Under the pieces are notes generated by a model that was not told where the DNA came from, ran no database searches, and was given only the letters and a program-made list of their open reading frames with translations. Of a stretch of 8,988 bases of DNA, positions 1-6,614 are shown in pieces (the stretch's first letter is position 1; each line of letters opens with the position of its first letter). Made by a program: the position numbers and the translations under genes. Source of the stretch: Thermoplasmata archaeon (lineage in GTDB: Archaea; Thermoplasmatota; E2; UBA9212). The stretch lies in assembly GCA_013329495.1 (NCBI GenBank), contig DUKC01000113.1:1-8988 (forward strand), in the 5' to 3' direction.

Positions 1-26
1 GAAGTCAGGTAGAAAAGCTCTATTAG

Positions 27-221
27 ATGCATGCAGGAATGCCACTCAACAAGCCAAAAAATGCGTTAGAACTCGAGTTACTGATTAAAAGCAAACTGTC
101 AGGGGTAAACGCAATAATTGTGATACTTAGAATAGCGATTGTTTTTCCTAAGGAACTTGATGAAGATCAATTTTTATTAACTTTGAGAAAGATTCGACAT
201 GCGAGGTCGCCTTTTCCGTAG
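27..221 (+). CDS. Weak hypothetical ORF, 64 codons
   Basis: No family is recognised. The ATG directly follows an in-frame TAG (24-26), and no SD is placed close before it (an AGGT lies 16 nt upstream). The product would be 64 residues with a short hydrophobic stretch near residues 27-41 (VNAIIVILRIAIVF) and a basic tail. It converges on the peptidase gene, leaving 9 nt between the two stops. Another frame is open from base 2 to a TAA at 86-88 and could instead be the C-terminus of a gene cut by the window edge (about 28 residues, basic, no recognised motif). Positions 1-230 therefore hold no confident gene; this may be a chance ORF or a decayed remnant. Confidence 0.2.
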   Translation: MHAGMPLNKPKNALELELLIKSKLSGVNAIIVILRIAIVFPKELDEDQFLLTLRKIRHARSPFP

Positions 222-230
222 GCGCCTTAT

Positions 231-1934
231 TTAATCGTTGGCTGCTTCTTTCCACCATTCCGGAGGCCTGGGTTTGCCCTTTTCGCCGTACACCCCAACG
301 CCACCATCGTCATACTGACATATCAGATGTTCAGCCAAATCCCACCATGCAGCGGCAACTTTGTTAGCATTTTCAATGCAATAGTCAGTCAAAAAGTCAG
401 CCGCCAGAGACGGATCCTTCCGATATAGCCTTTTGGCCTTCTTATCAATTGTTGTTATCATGTCCCTCTCGGCCGATTCCAGGTTGAATTGAGCCTCTCG
501 CACGTCCTTTATCATAACAGAGTACATAAGGTTTACCCAGTTGGACACCAGATTAAAGGCCCACCAAGCACTGTTCCCACTGATTTCCCAATGGTTTCCG
601 GTGGAATATTTCTCTGGGAGCTTATTGATTCCACAATAGAAAGGAACGAAAACCGAGGTAGTGCCCATGTCCGGGCCATACCAACTGATTCCCCCTATTG
701 GGTCAGGCAGCCAATCCCTTGCCTGATTGATCACAGTGTATTCGCAGTTTGGGACAGGAACAAGATAGCTCGCGGTTGGATTAGTTGGAGCGACCGGGCA
801 GCTCCAAGGACCTGCAGCAATACCCTTAGTGTTGTCCTGTTCTGTTCCCTCGGCGTTGTCTCGATAGAGGGCTACTATGTCCCACACCGAAAGCTTCTTA
901 TCCGGCTTAAAAGAAAAGGGATACTCAGCCAGGTCCGGCGTAAAAGGCCGGTCATATCTTGAATGGGCCAGGAGGCGATAAACATTCCAGAGACGGAGGT
1001 TAGCCTCGCGATCGCTGTACACCTCATTCCAGACGAAAGGTTCTCCACTTGTGGAATCCCATAATCCTAGCTCTTCTGCCAGCAAGAAAACATTGGCCGA
1101 ACCCATAAAATTCTTTTTACCTCCCAGATCTACCTCCCTGATTCTGCTCACGTTTGGTACCACCACAATCTCTCTATCAGGAACTCTTTGGGCCACCCAA
1201 CAGCAGCCCAGTCTTCCTGTGGGGTCAATGCCAGTAGACGGGTCCGGATTCCACTCGGGTCCAGACCTCAGAATTTCGAACAACCAGACCTCTTTGGTGT
1301 CTCCCACCAGGAGGGACTCGCCTATGCTATAGCCAAAGTAGCCATATTTCTCTGCCAATTTACCCATTAGCTGAATTGCACCTCTCGCTGTGGTGCATCT
1401 CTCCATGGCAATCATCGAAAGCTCTGTGACACCGAAAGCTCCGTGGGGGTTATCCAGCTCACCGACTCCACCAATTGTTGATTCACCTATGTGCAATTGA
1501 TGTTCATTCATGTGGCCAAAAACTCCCTTAAAATATGCGTAGGTATGAGGAACTTGAGGTATTACGTAATTGGTGTTTACAATTCTAGTCTCTATCTCCC
1601 AGCCGCCGCTTGCTTGTGGCACCGTTCGAATGGCACGGGTTGAACCTTTCGGCCAATCTGCCGCAGGCACAAAAAGATAGCGAAAGTCACACGCACCGCC
1701 ATCACAGGAATGAGTGGTTATTACTGACCTGTCTGTTGAGGCTTTCCTTCCAACGCCAATCGCTGTGCATGTCTTAGGGTGCTCCTCACAGAGCTCTCTC
1801 ACGCTCTCAAGATCTGCATCAGCCTCCAGATTCTCGTATGGTGTCGAGGAGAGTGCCTTTTTCTGCGCCTGACTCGTAAAAACCGGAGAGCCAACCAACA
1901 CGATCACAATCAATCCAATTAATAATTTTTTCAT
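231..1934 (-). CDS. Secreted peptidase family C69 (dipeptidase A-like, Ntn hydrolase)
   Basis: The predicted protein has 567 residues. Residues 1-24 form a signal peptide (MKKLLIGLIVIVLVG, then a likely cut after SQA), so it should be exported. Residues 25-55 look like a short propeptide. Cys56, in KTCTAIGVGRKASTD, matches the position of the N-terminal nucleophile that C69 enzymes expose by self-cleavage. Other family-like segments are HLHIGEST region 146-153, DNPHGAFGVTELS near 161-173, GESLLVGDTKEVWLFE at 205-220, WVAQRVPD at 246-253 and a later YRDNAEGTE. C69 enzymes hydrolyse dipeptides or short peptides; substrate cannot be read here. A longer ORF starts at 1964, but that ATG has no SD and lies about 7 nt after the TATA box. 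The ATG at 1934 has GAGGG (1944-1940) upstream. The gene diverges from ade and appears monocistronic. Confidence 0.88.
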   Translation of the reverse strand: MKKLLIGLIVIVLVGSPVFTSQAQKKALSSTPYENLEADADLESVRELCEEHPKTCTAIGVGRKASTDRSVITTHSCDGGACDFRYLFVPAADWPKGSTRAIRTVPQASGGWEIETRIVNTNYVIPQVPHTYAYFKGVFGHMNEHQLHIGESTIGGVGELDNPHGAFGVTELSMIAMERCTTARGAIQLMGKLAEKYGYFGYSIGESLLVGDTKEVWLFEILRSGPEWNPDPSTGIDPTGRLGCCWVAQRVPDREIVVVPNVSRIREVDLGGKKNFMGSANVFLLAEELGLWDSTSGEPFVWNEVYSDREANLRLWNVYRLLAHSRYDRPFTPDLAEYPFSFKPDKKLSVWDIVALYRDNAEGTEQDNTKGIAAGPWSCPVAPTNPTASYLVPVPNCEYTVINQARDWLPDPIGGISWYGPDMGTTSVFVPFYCGINKLPEKYSTGNHWEISGNSAWWAFNLVSNWVNLMYSVMIKDVREAQFNLESAERDMITTIDKKAKRLYRKDPSLAADFLTDYCIENANKVAAAWWDLAEHLICQYDDGGVGVYGEKGKPRPPEWWKEAAND

Positions 1935-1939
1935 GCTAT

Positions 1940-1944
1940 CCCTC
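1940..1944 (-). promoter_or_regulatory. Ribosome binding site deciding the C69 peptidase start
   Basis: GAGGG on the minus strand ends 5 nt before the ATG at 1934. The in-frame ATG ten codons upstream (1964) has no such motif. This favours the start that puts the signal peptide at the very N-terminus. Confidence 0.6.
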
Positions 1945-1970
1945 ACACTTTTAAATAAACCCATTACGTC

Positions 1971-1980
1971 TATAAATATT
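1971..1980 (-). promoter_or_regulatory. Candidate TATA box for the C69 peptidase gene
   Basis: Minus-strand AATATTTATA is centred about 41 nt before the ATG at 1934. With the usual 25-27 nt from TATA centre to transcription start, the leader would be about 14 nt and would just include the SD. This is a motif and spacing call only. Confidence 0.45.
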
Positions 1981-2113
1981 TTGATTCAATCCTCTCACAA
2001 AAATCTGTGTTCATGCCGAGGAGGAGTCTTCACTATCGAATGCATATCCCGATCTCTCTCTTAAACCCCCTTTAGAATTTCTTGGAATAAAGTTCCGTTC
2101 CCTAGTTTCGGTC

Positions 2114-2139
2114 CAAGACAGGCTAGGCTGCCAGTCTTG
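2114..2139. promoter_or_regulatory. Interrupted palindrome, candidate operator upstream of ade
   Basis: CAAGACAGGC (2114-2123) and GCCAGTCTTG (2130-2139) are inverted repeats with one mismatch in ten positions and a 6-nt spacer. The dyad ends 6 nt before the proposed ade TATA box. That position suits a dimeric transcription factor acting on ade. No regulator gene lies in the window and the motif is not one I can assign to a known family. It could instead form an RNA hairpin if transcription began further upstream. Confidence 0.4.
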
Positions 2140-2145
2140 AACATA

Positions 2146-2155
2146 AAATTAAATA
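2146..2155 (+). promoter_or_regulatory. Candidate TATA box for ade
   Basis: AAATTAAATA is centred about 40 nt before the ade ATG, predicting a leader of about 15 nt that includes the SD GGTGG (2179-2183). The surrounding 1965-2190 region otherwise holds only the dyad and the divergent promoter; I see no gene in it. Confidence 0.45.
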
Positions 2156-2190
2156 AACAAGGGAAATTATAGTAGTTCGGTGGCAGCAAG

Positions 2191-4128
2191 ATGGACTTAA
2201 TTAAATCAAGAATTGATACTTACGAGGAGTCGCTCAAGGCAGCAAGAGGTGAGATACCTATAGACACCGTTATACAGGGCGCGAGCGTATTGAACGTCCT
2301 GACAGGAGATCTCTTGGAAGGCGATGTAGGAATTCACAAGGGGTTTATAGTATCGCTTTTTGCTAAAAAGACTCAAGCGCATCAAAGGATTGATGGCGGT
2401 GGGAAGACAGTCATCCCATCATTTATTGACCCACATGTGCACATTGAGAGCTCCATGGTTTTACCAACAGGCTATGCGGAAATAGTTGCTGCGAATGGGA
2501 CAGGAACAATATTTGCAGACCCGCATGAGATAGTGAATGTTATGGGTGTGGCTGGTTTCTCATTGATGTTAAAAAATTCTAAGGGACTGCCTCTGAGAAT
2601 GTTTTTTGACGCATCAACGTGTGTTCCATCGAAAAGAGGGGCTGAGACTTCTGGGGCAGACATCAGATCAAGCGACATCAGAAAAATGATCGAGCAGGGG
2701 AGTAAGAAACTCGGCGAACTGATGAGCATTGAGGAAATAATTTCTGGAGATCCAATAATGACGGAAATCGTGAAGACAGGTTGGATGTTAGGGATTCCCA
2801 GGGATGCCCATTTTCCTATGGCCAATCTGTTAGGTGAAGCTTTTGGTTCCCTGAGTTTCACTCAAAAACTCGGTGTTTATTCCGGTTTCATTGGTGCAAA
2901 GCTCCTCAGACTAAAGCGCTTCAACGCGCTCCCATCAAAAATTCTAGTCAACAAGCTGCGTGAGCTTGATCATCGAGCTTTGGATGCATACATCGTAGCG
3001 CTTGGACTCACGGCAGATCACGAAAACTACGGCCCGGAACTTCAGGTAAAATTAGACCATGGAATGCGCCTCATGCTCAGTTCACATATCTTTTCAATTC
3101 CCGAGATGCTGCCATTGCTTGTGACATCTGTTAACAAATCAAGATACAAGGACTCAATAGGAATATGCACGGATGACATCTGGCCGGATGAGCTGGTTAA
3201 AAAAGGTGGGATGGTCGGAGTGGTAAGAGGCATCGTGGGCCAAGGTGTCGATCCGATCGATGCTGTCAGGTTTGCGACGCTAAACAACGCTCAAAGGCTG
3301 GCCCAAGCTGGTGTTCGTGAGGCTGCGTTGATGGGCGCGGTTGCCCCTGGATTGGTGGCTGACCTGGTGCTGGTTTCAGGCTCTCTTAAAAAATTCAAGA
3401 TTGACACGGTTATTCACGAGGGAACGGTAGTGGCAAAGAACGGAAAATTGCTGAGTTCACTACCAGAATCAGTGATTCCACAAAACTCCCAGAACACAGT
3501 GAAGGTTTCTGAAATTTCAGAGGAAACATTCGTTATGAGGGCGCCCCAATCTGCACAAAGTGGAGCCGTACTGACAAGAATACTTTCGTTACCACCGTCC
3601 CCTGCAATGCCTTTTCCAGAGCTGTTTGAGGAGGAAGTTCCTGTAAAAGAGGGGGTTCTGGAAACACAGGGGTACACCATCATCACAGTAATCAATCGTT
3701 ATGGAAAACAAGAAAAATCACCCTCCAAAGGTCTAATCAAAGGATTTCCACTAAGAGAAGGCGCTGTGGCAAGCACAGTCGCCCACGACTCCCATAATTT
3801 GATAGTCATGGGAACCACTGTCTCAGAGATGTCCCTGGCAGCCAACAGAGTTGTCGAAATGAAGGGCGGGATGGTTGCGACAAAGGGCGAAGAGATCATC
3901 GCTAGCATAGCGTTGCCAGTTGGCGGTCTTATGTCTGCAGCGCATGTAGAGGAGATATCAAAATCAGCGGAAGAGTTCAGGCATGCACTTGAAATCCTTG
4001 GTCTGGACCCAAAAAACCCCATGTTTCCTTTTGCTATTTTCTCTCTTCCAGCAGTGCCAGGCGCGAAAGTGACTGATCTTGGGCTGTGGGATGACGAAAA
4101 AAAGAAGCTGGTTCCACTGTTTGTCTAA
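2191..4128 (+). CDS. ade: Adenine deaminase, two-domain, with catalytic-domain insertion
   Basis: The enzyme converts adenine to hypoxanthine and ammonia in purine salvage, in the cytoplasm. The 645 residues show an amidohydrolase barrel followed by the adenine-deaminase C-terminal domain. Metal and active-site motifs: FIDPHVHIESSM at 78-89 (H82, H84), ADPHEI at 109-114, SGAD at 154-157, H207, ADHE at 275-278, CTDD at 326-329 and APGLVADLVL at 385-394. The C-terminal domain (about 440-645) has INRYG, GAVASTVAHDSHN at 524-536, LPVGGLMS at 575-582 and a terminal TDLGLWD. The ATG has SD GGTGG 7 nt upstream. Two oddities: the usual GHAPG-type motif reads AHFPM (206-210), and about 49 extra residues (roughly 211-259) separate it from ALDAYIVALGLTADHE, compared with my recollection of bacterial Ade. 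The function call is firm for the family; exact substrate is less certain because of these changes. Confidence 0.9.
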   Translation: MDLIKSRIDTYEESLKAARGEIPIDTVIQGASVLNVLTGDLLEGDVGIHKGFIVSLFAKKTQAHQRIDGGGKTVIPSFIDPHVHIESSMVLPTGYAEIVAANGTGTIFADPHEIVNVMGVAGFSLMLKNSKGLPLRMFFDASTCVPSKRGAETSGADIRSSDIRKMIEQGSKKLGELMSIEEIISGDPIMTEIVKTGWMLGIPRDAHFPMANLLGEAFGSLSFTQKLGVYSGFIGAKLLRLKRFNALPSKILVNKLRELDHRALDAYIVALGLTADHENYGPELQVKLDHGMRLMLSSHIFSIPEMLPLLVTSVNKSRYKDSIGICTDDIWPDELVKKGGMVGVVRGIVGQGVDPIDAVRFATLNNAQRLAQAGVREAALMGAVAPGLVADLVLVSGSLKKFKIDTVIHEGTVVAKNGKLLSSLPESVIPQNSQNTVKVSEISEETFVMRAPQSAQSGAVLTRILSLPPSPAMPFPELFEEEVPVKEGVLETQGYTIITVINRYGKQEKSPSKGLIKGFPLREGAVASTVAHDSHNLIVMGTTVSEMSLAANRVVEMKGGMVATKGEEIIASIALPVGGLMSAAHVEEISKSAEEFRHALEILGLDPKNPMFPFAIFSLPAVPGAKVTDLGLWDDEKKKLVPLFV

Positions 4129-4168
4129 CACGATGAGCATTAGATGACACTAAAATTTACTTGAAATA

Positions 4169-4241
4169 TGCGGATGTCGGGATTTGAACCCGAGTAACAA
4201 GCTTGGCAAGCTTGTGTGATACCAGGCTACACCACACCCGC
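4169..4241 (-). tRNA. tRNA-Gly (anticodon GCC)
   Basis: The 73-nt minus-strand sequence folds as a full cloverleaf. The acceptor GCGGGTG/CATCCGC has seven pairs with one G-U, and the discriminator is A at 4169. The D arm has GTG/CAC pairs, with a T-T at the fourth position as often weak in tRNA-Gly. The anticodon stem is CAAGC/GCTTG with loop TTGCCAA, putting GCC at 4207-4205. The variable loop is TTAC, and the T arm is TCGGG/CCCGA with loop TTCAAAT. No CCA is encoded and no intron is present. It reads GGC/GGU glycine codons. It lies 64 nt after pcc1 and converges on ade across a 40-nt gap. Confidence 0.96.
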
Positions 4242-4274
4242 TTTTTATCCATACTCTCACTATTGGACAATAAG

Positions 4275-4288
4275 TTAAATATTTTTTT
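4275..4288 (-). promoter_or_regulatory. Candidate TATA-like promoter for tRNA-Gly
   Basis: Minus-strand AAAAAAATATTTAA lies 34-47 nt before the mature tRNA 5' end, which would leave a leader of about 11 nt. The tRNA may alternatively be processed from read-through of the superoperon. A short T run (TTTTT) directly after the pcc1 stop may end that transcript, but no strong terminator is visible. Confidence 0.35.
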
Positions 4289-4305
4289 GTTTTGATTTTC
4301 AAAAA

Positions 4306-4560
4306 TCACGTTTCTTGTTTCGAGGCAAGTGCATTTACTCGAATTGCCGTGTCTATCCATCTCAAATAAGAGTTGCAGGTGGCTCTCAAGGCAGGAGTGT
4401 CCTTGGCCTCAATTTTTAATTTCAACATTTTCCCGGATGTTGCAATCTCTACTGAACTCCTAGGATTTTTATCTTTTGTTTCAGGAGACAGACTCTGCAT
4501 CACTAATTCTGCATCCTCTTCCTTTTCAAAAGCTATGTCAATCTCTGCAGAACGAAGCAT
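4306..4560 (-). CDS. pcc1: KEOPS complex subunit Pcc1
   Basis: The protein has 84 residues, the usual size for archaeal Pcc1. Pcc1 dimerises and bridges KEOPS (with Kae1, Bud32 and Cgi121), which makes t6A at position 37 of ANN-decoding tRNAs. Visible family features are an N-terminal strand-helix with LSPET (24-28) and the conserved helix APALR-like TPALRATCNSYLRWI at 55-69. The ATG is the only candidate start: an in-frame TGA lies at 4567-4569, two codons upstream. The SD is weak (AGTGA, about 8 nt upstream). It follows rpoP by 31 nt, the largest gap in the operon. Archaeal operons of this type often continue into prefoldin beta; here the next gene is tRNA-Gly. Confidence 0.85.
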   Translation of the reverse strand: MLRSAEIDIAFEKEEDAELVMQSLSPETKDKNPRSSVEIATSGKMLKLKIEAKDTPALRATCNSYLRWIDTAIRVNALASKQET

Positions 4561-4591
4561 TTTGCGTCACTGTTCTTGTACCTGCACGTTC

Positions 4592-4729
4592 TTATCTCGC
4601 TTTTATGCGCTTTGCGATGGTAGGCCTCTCAGCAAAAAAGACTTTGCTGCCGCAGTAGGGACATTTCATCCCTATTTTTCTAATGTCGAATTCAACCCTT
4701 CTCTTGCATTGGGCACACCTATACGCCAT
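4592..4729 (-). CDS. rpoP: DNA-directed RNA polymerase subunit P (Rpb12/Rpc10-like)
   Basis: This 45-residue protein is a small zinc-binding subunit of the archaeal RNA polymerase. It starts MAYRCAQCKRRVEF and ends RPTIAKRIKAR, both typical of RpoP. The zinc ribbon uses C5, C8, C23 and C26 (CAQC and CPYC). The basic C-terminal tail is the conserved segment that contacts the large polymerase subunits in known structures. The ATG lies 4 nt after the eL43 stop. Its SD, GGAG, is formed by the last codons of eL43 (GGA GGT AAG GAG TGA), which suggests translational coupling. The size and motifs match the family without gaps. Confidence 0.95.
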   Translation of the reverse strand: MAYRCAQCKRRVEFDIRKIGMKCPYCGSKVFFAERPTIAKRIKAR

Positions 4730-4733
4730 TCAA

Positions 4734-5009
4734 TCACTCCTTACCTCCAACAATCTTAGAGATCAGCTTTTTGCCGCTCATGCCTGCAGCTGTTGAGGAC
4801 TGATAGGCGCCTCCCGTGAATTTATAACCACATTTCAAGCACTGGAATATGCCGGCTGAGAGACGCTTAACCCTCTTTGCCTTGCATTGAGGACACACAT
4901 ACCTTGATTGTTTTTGTTTCTTTATGATCTTGACCTGTTTTTTTGCTTTGACTCCGTATTTCGCTCCATAGCTAGCTGTGGATCCTGCTTTTTTCTTTTT
5001 TTTAGTCAT
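4734..5009 (-). CDS. rpl37ae: Large-subunit ribosomal protein eL43 (L37Ae)
   Basis: The protein has 91 residues. It has a basic N-terminus with STASYGAKYGVKAKK (10-24), then a zinc ribbon with C39, C42, C57 and C60 (CPQC ... CLKC), followed by FTGGAYQSSTAAG, all typical of eL43. It binds 23S rRNA in the 50S subunit. Two ATGs compete, at 5015 and 5009. I choose 5009: the SD AAGGT lies 6 nt before it but directly abuts the ATG at 5015, and MTKKKK matches the family N-terminus. It starts 10 nt after the rrp42 stop. Lys-rich runs at residues 3-7 are encoded by a long A-tract. Confidence 0.93.
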   Translation of the reverse strand: MTKKKKKAGSTASYGAKYGVKAKKQVKIIKKQKQSRYVCPQCKAKRVKRLSAGIFQCLKCGYKFTGGAYQSSTAAGMSGKKLISKIVGGKE

Positions 5010-5019
5010 TCTCATACCT

Positions 5020-5811
5020 TCATCTTTTTACCGCTTTCTTAAAAATGTTCCTAATCTTCTCGACGTTCGATTGCGCCATCTTGGTAATCTCTTTCACTTC
5101 ATCCAGAGTAAAGCTTCCCGCCTCACCCTTTTGTATAGCTCTGAAATGTGACTTTTCGTCCAGTGCAATCGTCAGTCTAGCGTCGGCTATGAGCTCTTCG
5201 TCCAGCGAAGGATCAGCCATCAACGCGCCGTTGAACTTGACATGAGTGCAACTTATCGGCGGGCTTGTTGCCAAAGGCAAAGGAACATCTTTCCCAAGCC
5301 CAAAACGTTCGAAAGGTATTTTTGCGGTGCAGAGGGCGGCTAAACCCGCCAGCGCGCAGGCATCAAACAGGTTTCCGTTGTGGTCCAGTACGTACAAGTC
5401 AACAAACACCTTCCACACCTTTTCGCCTGGTTCAATGCAGAGTTTCTCAAAATCAATCATTCCAGATTCTCTTATTCCTCTATCAACCACTCTCGACAGC
5501 TCTATGGCGTTCTCTCTAGGGGGCCCCCTCTCAAAGTCTGGAGAAGCCAGAGGAAGCAACTCTGAGTTAGTGATGAGCACTCCTGAGTTTGGAGAGTCTG
5601 CGTATGGCTCGCCAAGCTCCAATTTTACGCCAGCGCAGACCTCGGTCTTTCCCAATCTAACCCTCGCTGATCCTTCAGCGTGAGTTATCACCCCCGGTTC
5701 GATCGTAATCTTTCTGTACTCGTCGAATTTTCTATCATCCATCCTCTTTCCATCCTGAGCCAACTTGTAGAGATAATCCTTTCTGATTGCAGAAACAACA
5801 GATTTTGACAT
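5020..5811 (-). CDS. rrp42: Archaeal exosome subunit Rrp42
   Basis: The 263-residue protein is the RNase PH-fold subunit that has no catalytic site of its own but pairs with Rrp41 in the hexameric exosome ring. The family is recognised by MDDRKFDEYRKITIEPG at 24-40, GSARVRLGKTEV at 47-58, LASPDFERGPPRENAIELSR at 88-107 and DACALAGLAAL at 150-160. Length is normal. The ATG at 5811 is preceded by a GAG-rich SD inside the end of rrp41, with a gap of only 3 nt after the rrp41 stop. Rrp41 and Rrp42 are needed in equal amounts, which fits tight coupling. Confidence 0.96.
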   Translation of the reverse strand: MSKSVVSAIRKDYLYKLAQDGKRMDDRKFDEYRKITIEPGVITHAEGSARVRLGKTEVCAGVKLELGEPYADSPNSGVLITNSELLPLASPDFERGPPRENAIELSRVVDRGIRESGMIDFEKLCIEPGEKVWKVFVDLYVLDHNGNLFDACALAGLAALCTAKIPFERFGLGKDVPLPLATSPPISCTHVKFNGALMADPSLDEELIADARLTIALDEKSHFRAIQKGEAGSFTLDEVKEITKMAQSNVEKIRNIFKKAVKR

Positions 5812-5814
5812 CCT

Positions 5815-6603
5815 TCACTCCTCCTCCTCTTTTTTTATTTCTTTATTTTCTGTTTTTTTGCCTTCTGTTTCCTTATCTTCTTCAACGTCTTCCTCTTGTT
5901 TGTATCTATCAAGCAACGCTTTTTTTTGCATTTCTGAGATATTTATGCAGGCGTCTGCGAGTAGATCCAAAAGCTCATAAAATTCCTTTTCGGACAGATC
6001 TCCATCCATCTGCATAAGCAGAATCTCTTTTGTTCTAGGCAGTATCGCGATGGGGAGATCAGCGTCTCCGGCCTGATCCTCTTCCTTTCTCAGATCAACT
6101 ACGATTTTCCCGTCGACTTTCCCCCCTGCGCACGCCGCGGGGATGTCTCTCATGGGTATTCCCGCATCCGCCAGAGCAATCCCAGCCGCGGTCAGTCCCG
6201 TGCATCTCGTTCCGGCATCGGCCTCGAGCACTTCGATGTTAACCTCAATCATTGTGCGAGGAAACAGATTTGTCAATACCGCATTTTCCAACGCCTCCCC
6301 AATGACTTTCGAGATCTCCGAAGACCTTCGATCAGGTCCAGGCCTCTTCCTCTCATCCACTGAAAAGCTTGCCATGTCATAATTGCATCTCACGATAGCT
6401 CTGAGTGGATCTTGGAGATGCTTTGGCTGCGCTTCTTTTGGCCCATAAACCGATGCTATGACCTTGTTCGTTCCCCATTCAATATAGCACGAGCCATCCG
6501 CTCGGTTTAATGGATGCACCTTTATTTTTATGGGGCGCAAATCCTTTGCCCCTCTTCCATCTATTCTTTTTCCCTTCTCATCAATAAGTTTTATTTTCTC
6601 CAT
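5815..6603 (-). CDS. rrp41: Archaeal exosome catalytic subunit Rrp41
   Basis: The 262-residue protein is the phosphorolytic 3'-5' exoribonuclease subunit (RNase PH fold). Residues matching those of Sulfolobus Rrp41 are visible: R92 and R93 in PDRRSSEIS and R133 in GTRCTG for phosphate and RNA, and D176 and D182 in EEDQAGDADLP for metal and catalysis. The last 28 residues (about 235-262) are an acidic/basic tail rich in Glu and Lys, beyond the fold and probably disordered. An in-frame TTG lies at 6609. I choose the ATG at 6603 because the SD AAGGTGAT sits 6 nt before it and almost touches the TTG. The gene starts 11 nt after the rrp4 stop. Confidence 0.96.
   Translation of the reverse strand: MEKIKLIDEKGKRIDGRGAKDLRPIKIKVHPLNRADGSCYIEWGTNKVIASVYGPKEAQPKHLQDPLRAIVRCNYDMASFSVDERKRPGPDRRSSEISKVIGEALENAVLTNLFPRTMIEVNIEVLEADAGTRCTGLTAAGIALADAGIPMRDIPAACAGGKVDGKIVVDLRKEEDQAGDADLPIAILPRTKEILLMQMDGDLSEKEFYELLDLLADACINISEMQKKALLDRYKQEEDVEEDKETEGKKTENKEIKKEEEE
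5818..5829 (-). promoter_or_regulatory. rrp42 ribosome binding site inside the rrp41 C-terminal codons
   Basis: Four successive GAG codons (Glu) at the end of rrp41 make GGAGGAGGAG just before its TGA, 6 nt from the rrp42 ATG. The same bases encode the acidic end of Rrp41 and a strong SD for rrp42. Confidence 0.7.
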
Positions 6604-6614
6604 TTTCAATCACC

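Noticed and set aside
3..221. Possible TAG read-through (pyrrolysine) joining the open stretch before 24-26 to the ORF after it
   Set aside because: Only seven codons are visible before the TAG, no protein family is recognised on either side, and there is no sign of pyrrolysine genes in the window.
489..1370. Plus-strand ORFs across the C69 peptidase gene
   Set aside because: They are antisense to a well-supported coding region and have no family-like features.
2012..2074. 20-codon ORF starting ATG CCG AGG in the ade upstream region
   Set aside because: No SD, upstream of the proposed ade promoter, and no recognisable product.
2087..2095. Small GGAA/TTCC inverted repeat in the ade upstream region
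   Set aside because: Four-base arms are expected by chance; the 10-bp dyad nearby is much stronger.
2472..4022. Minus-strand ORFs across ade
   Set aside because: Shadows of the adenine deaminase gene; no SD or recognisable domain.
4373..4759. Plus-strand 128-codon ORF over pcc1 and rpoP
   Set aside because: Antisense to two genes with clear family motifs; its product resembles nothing I know.
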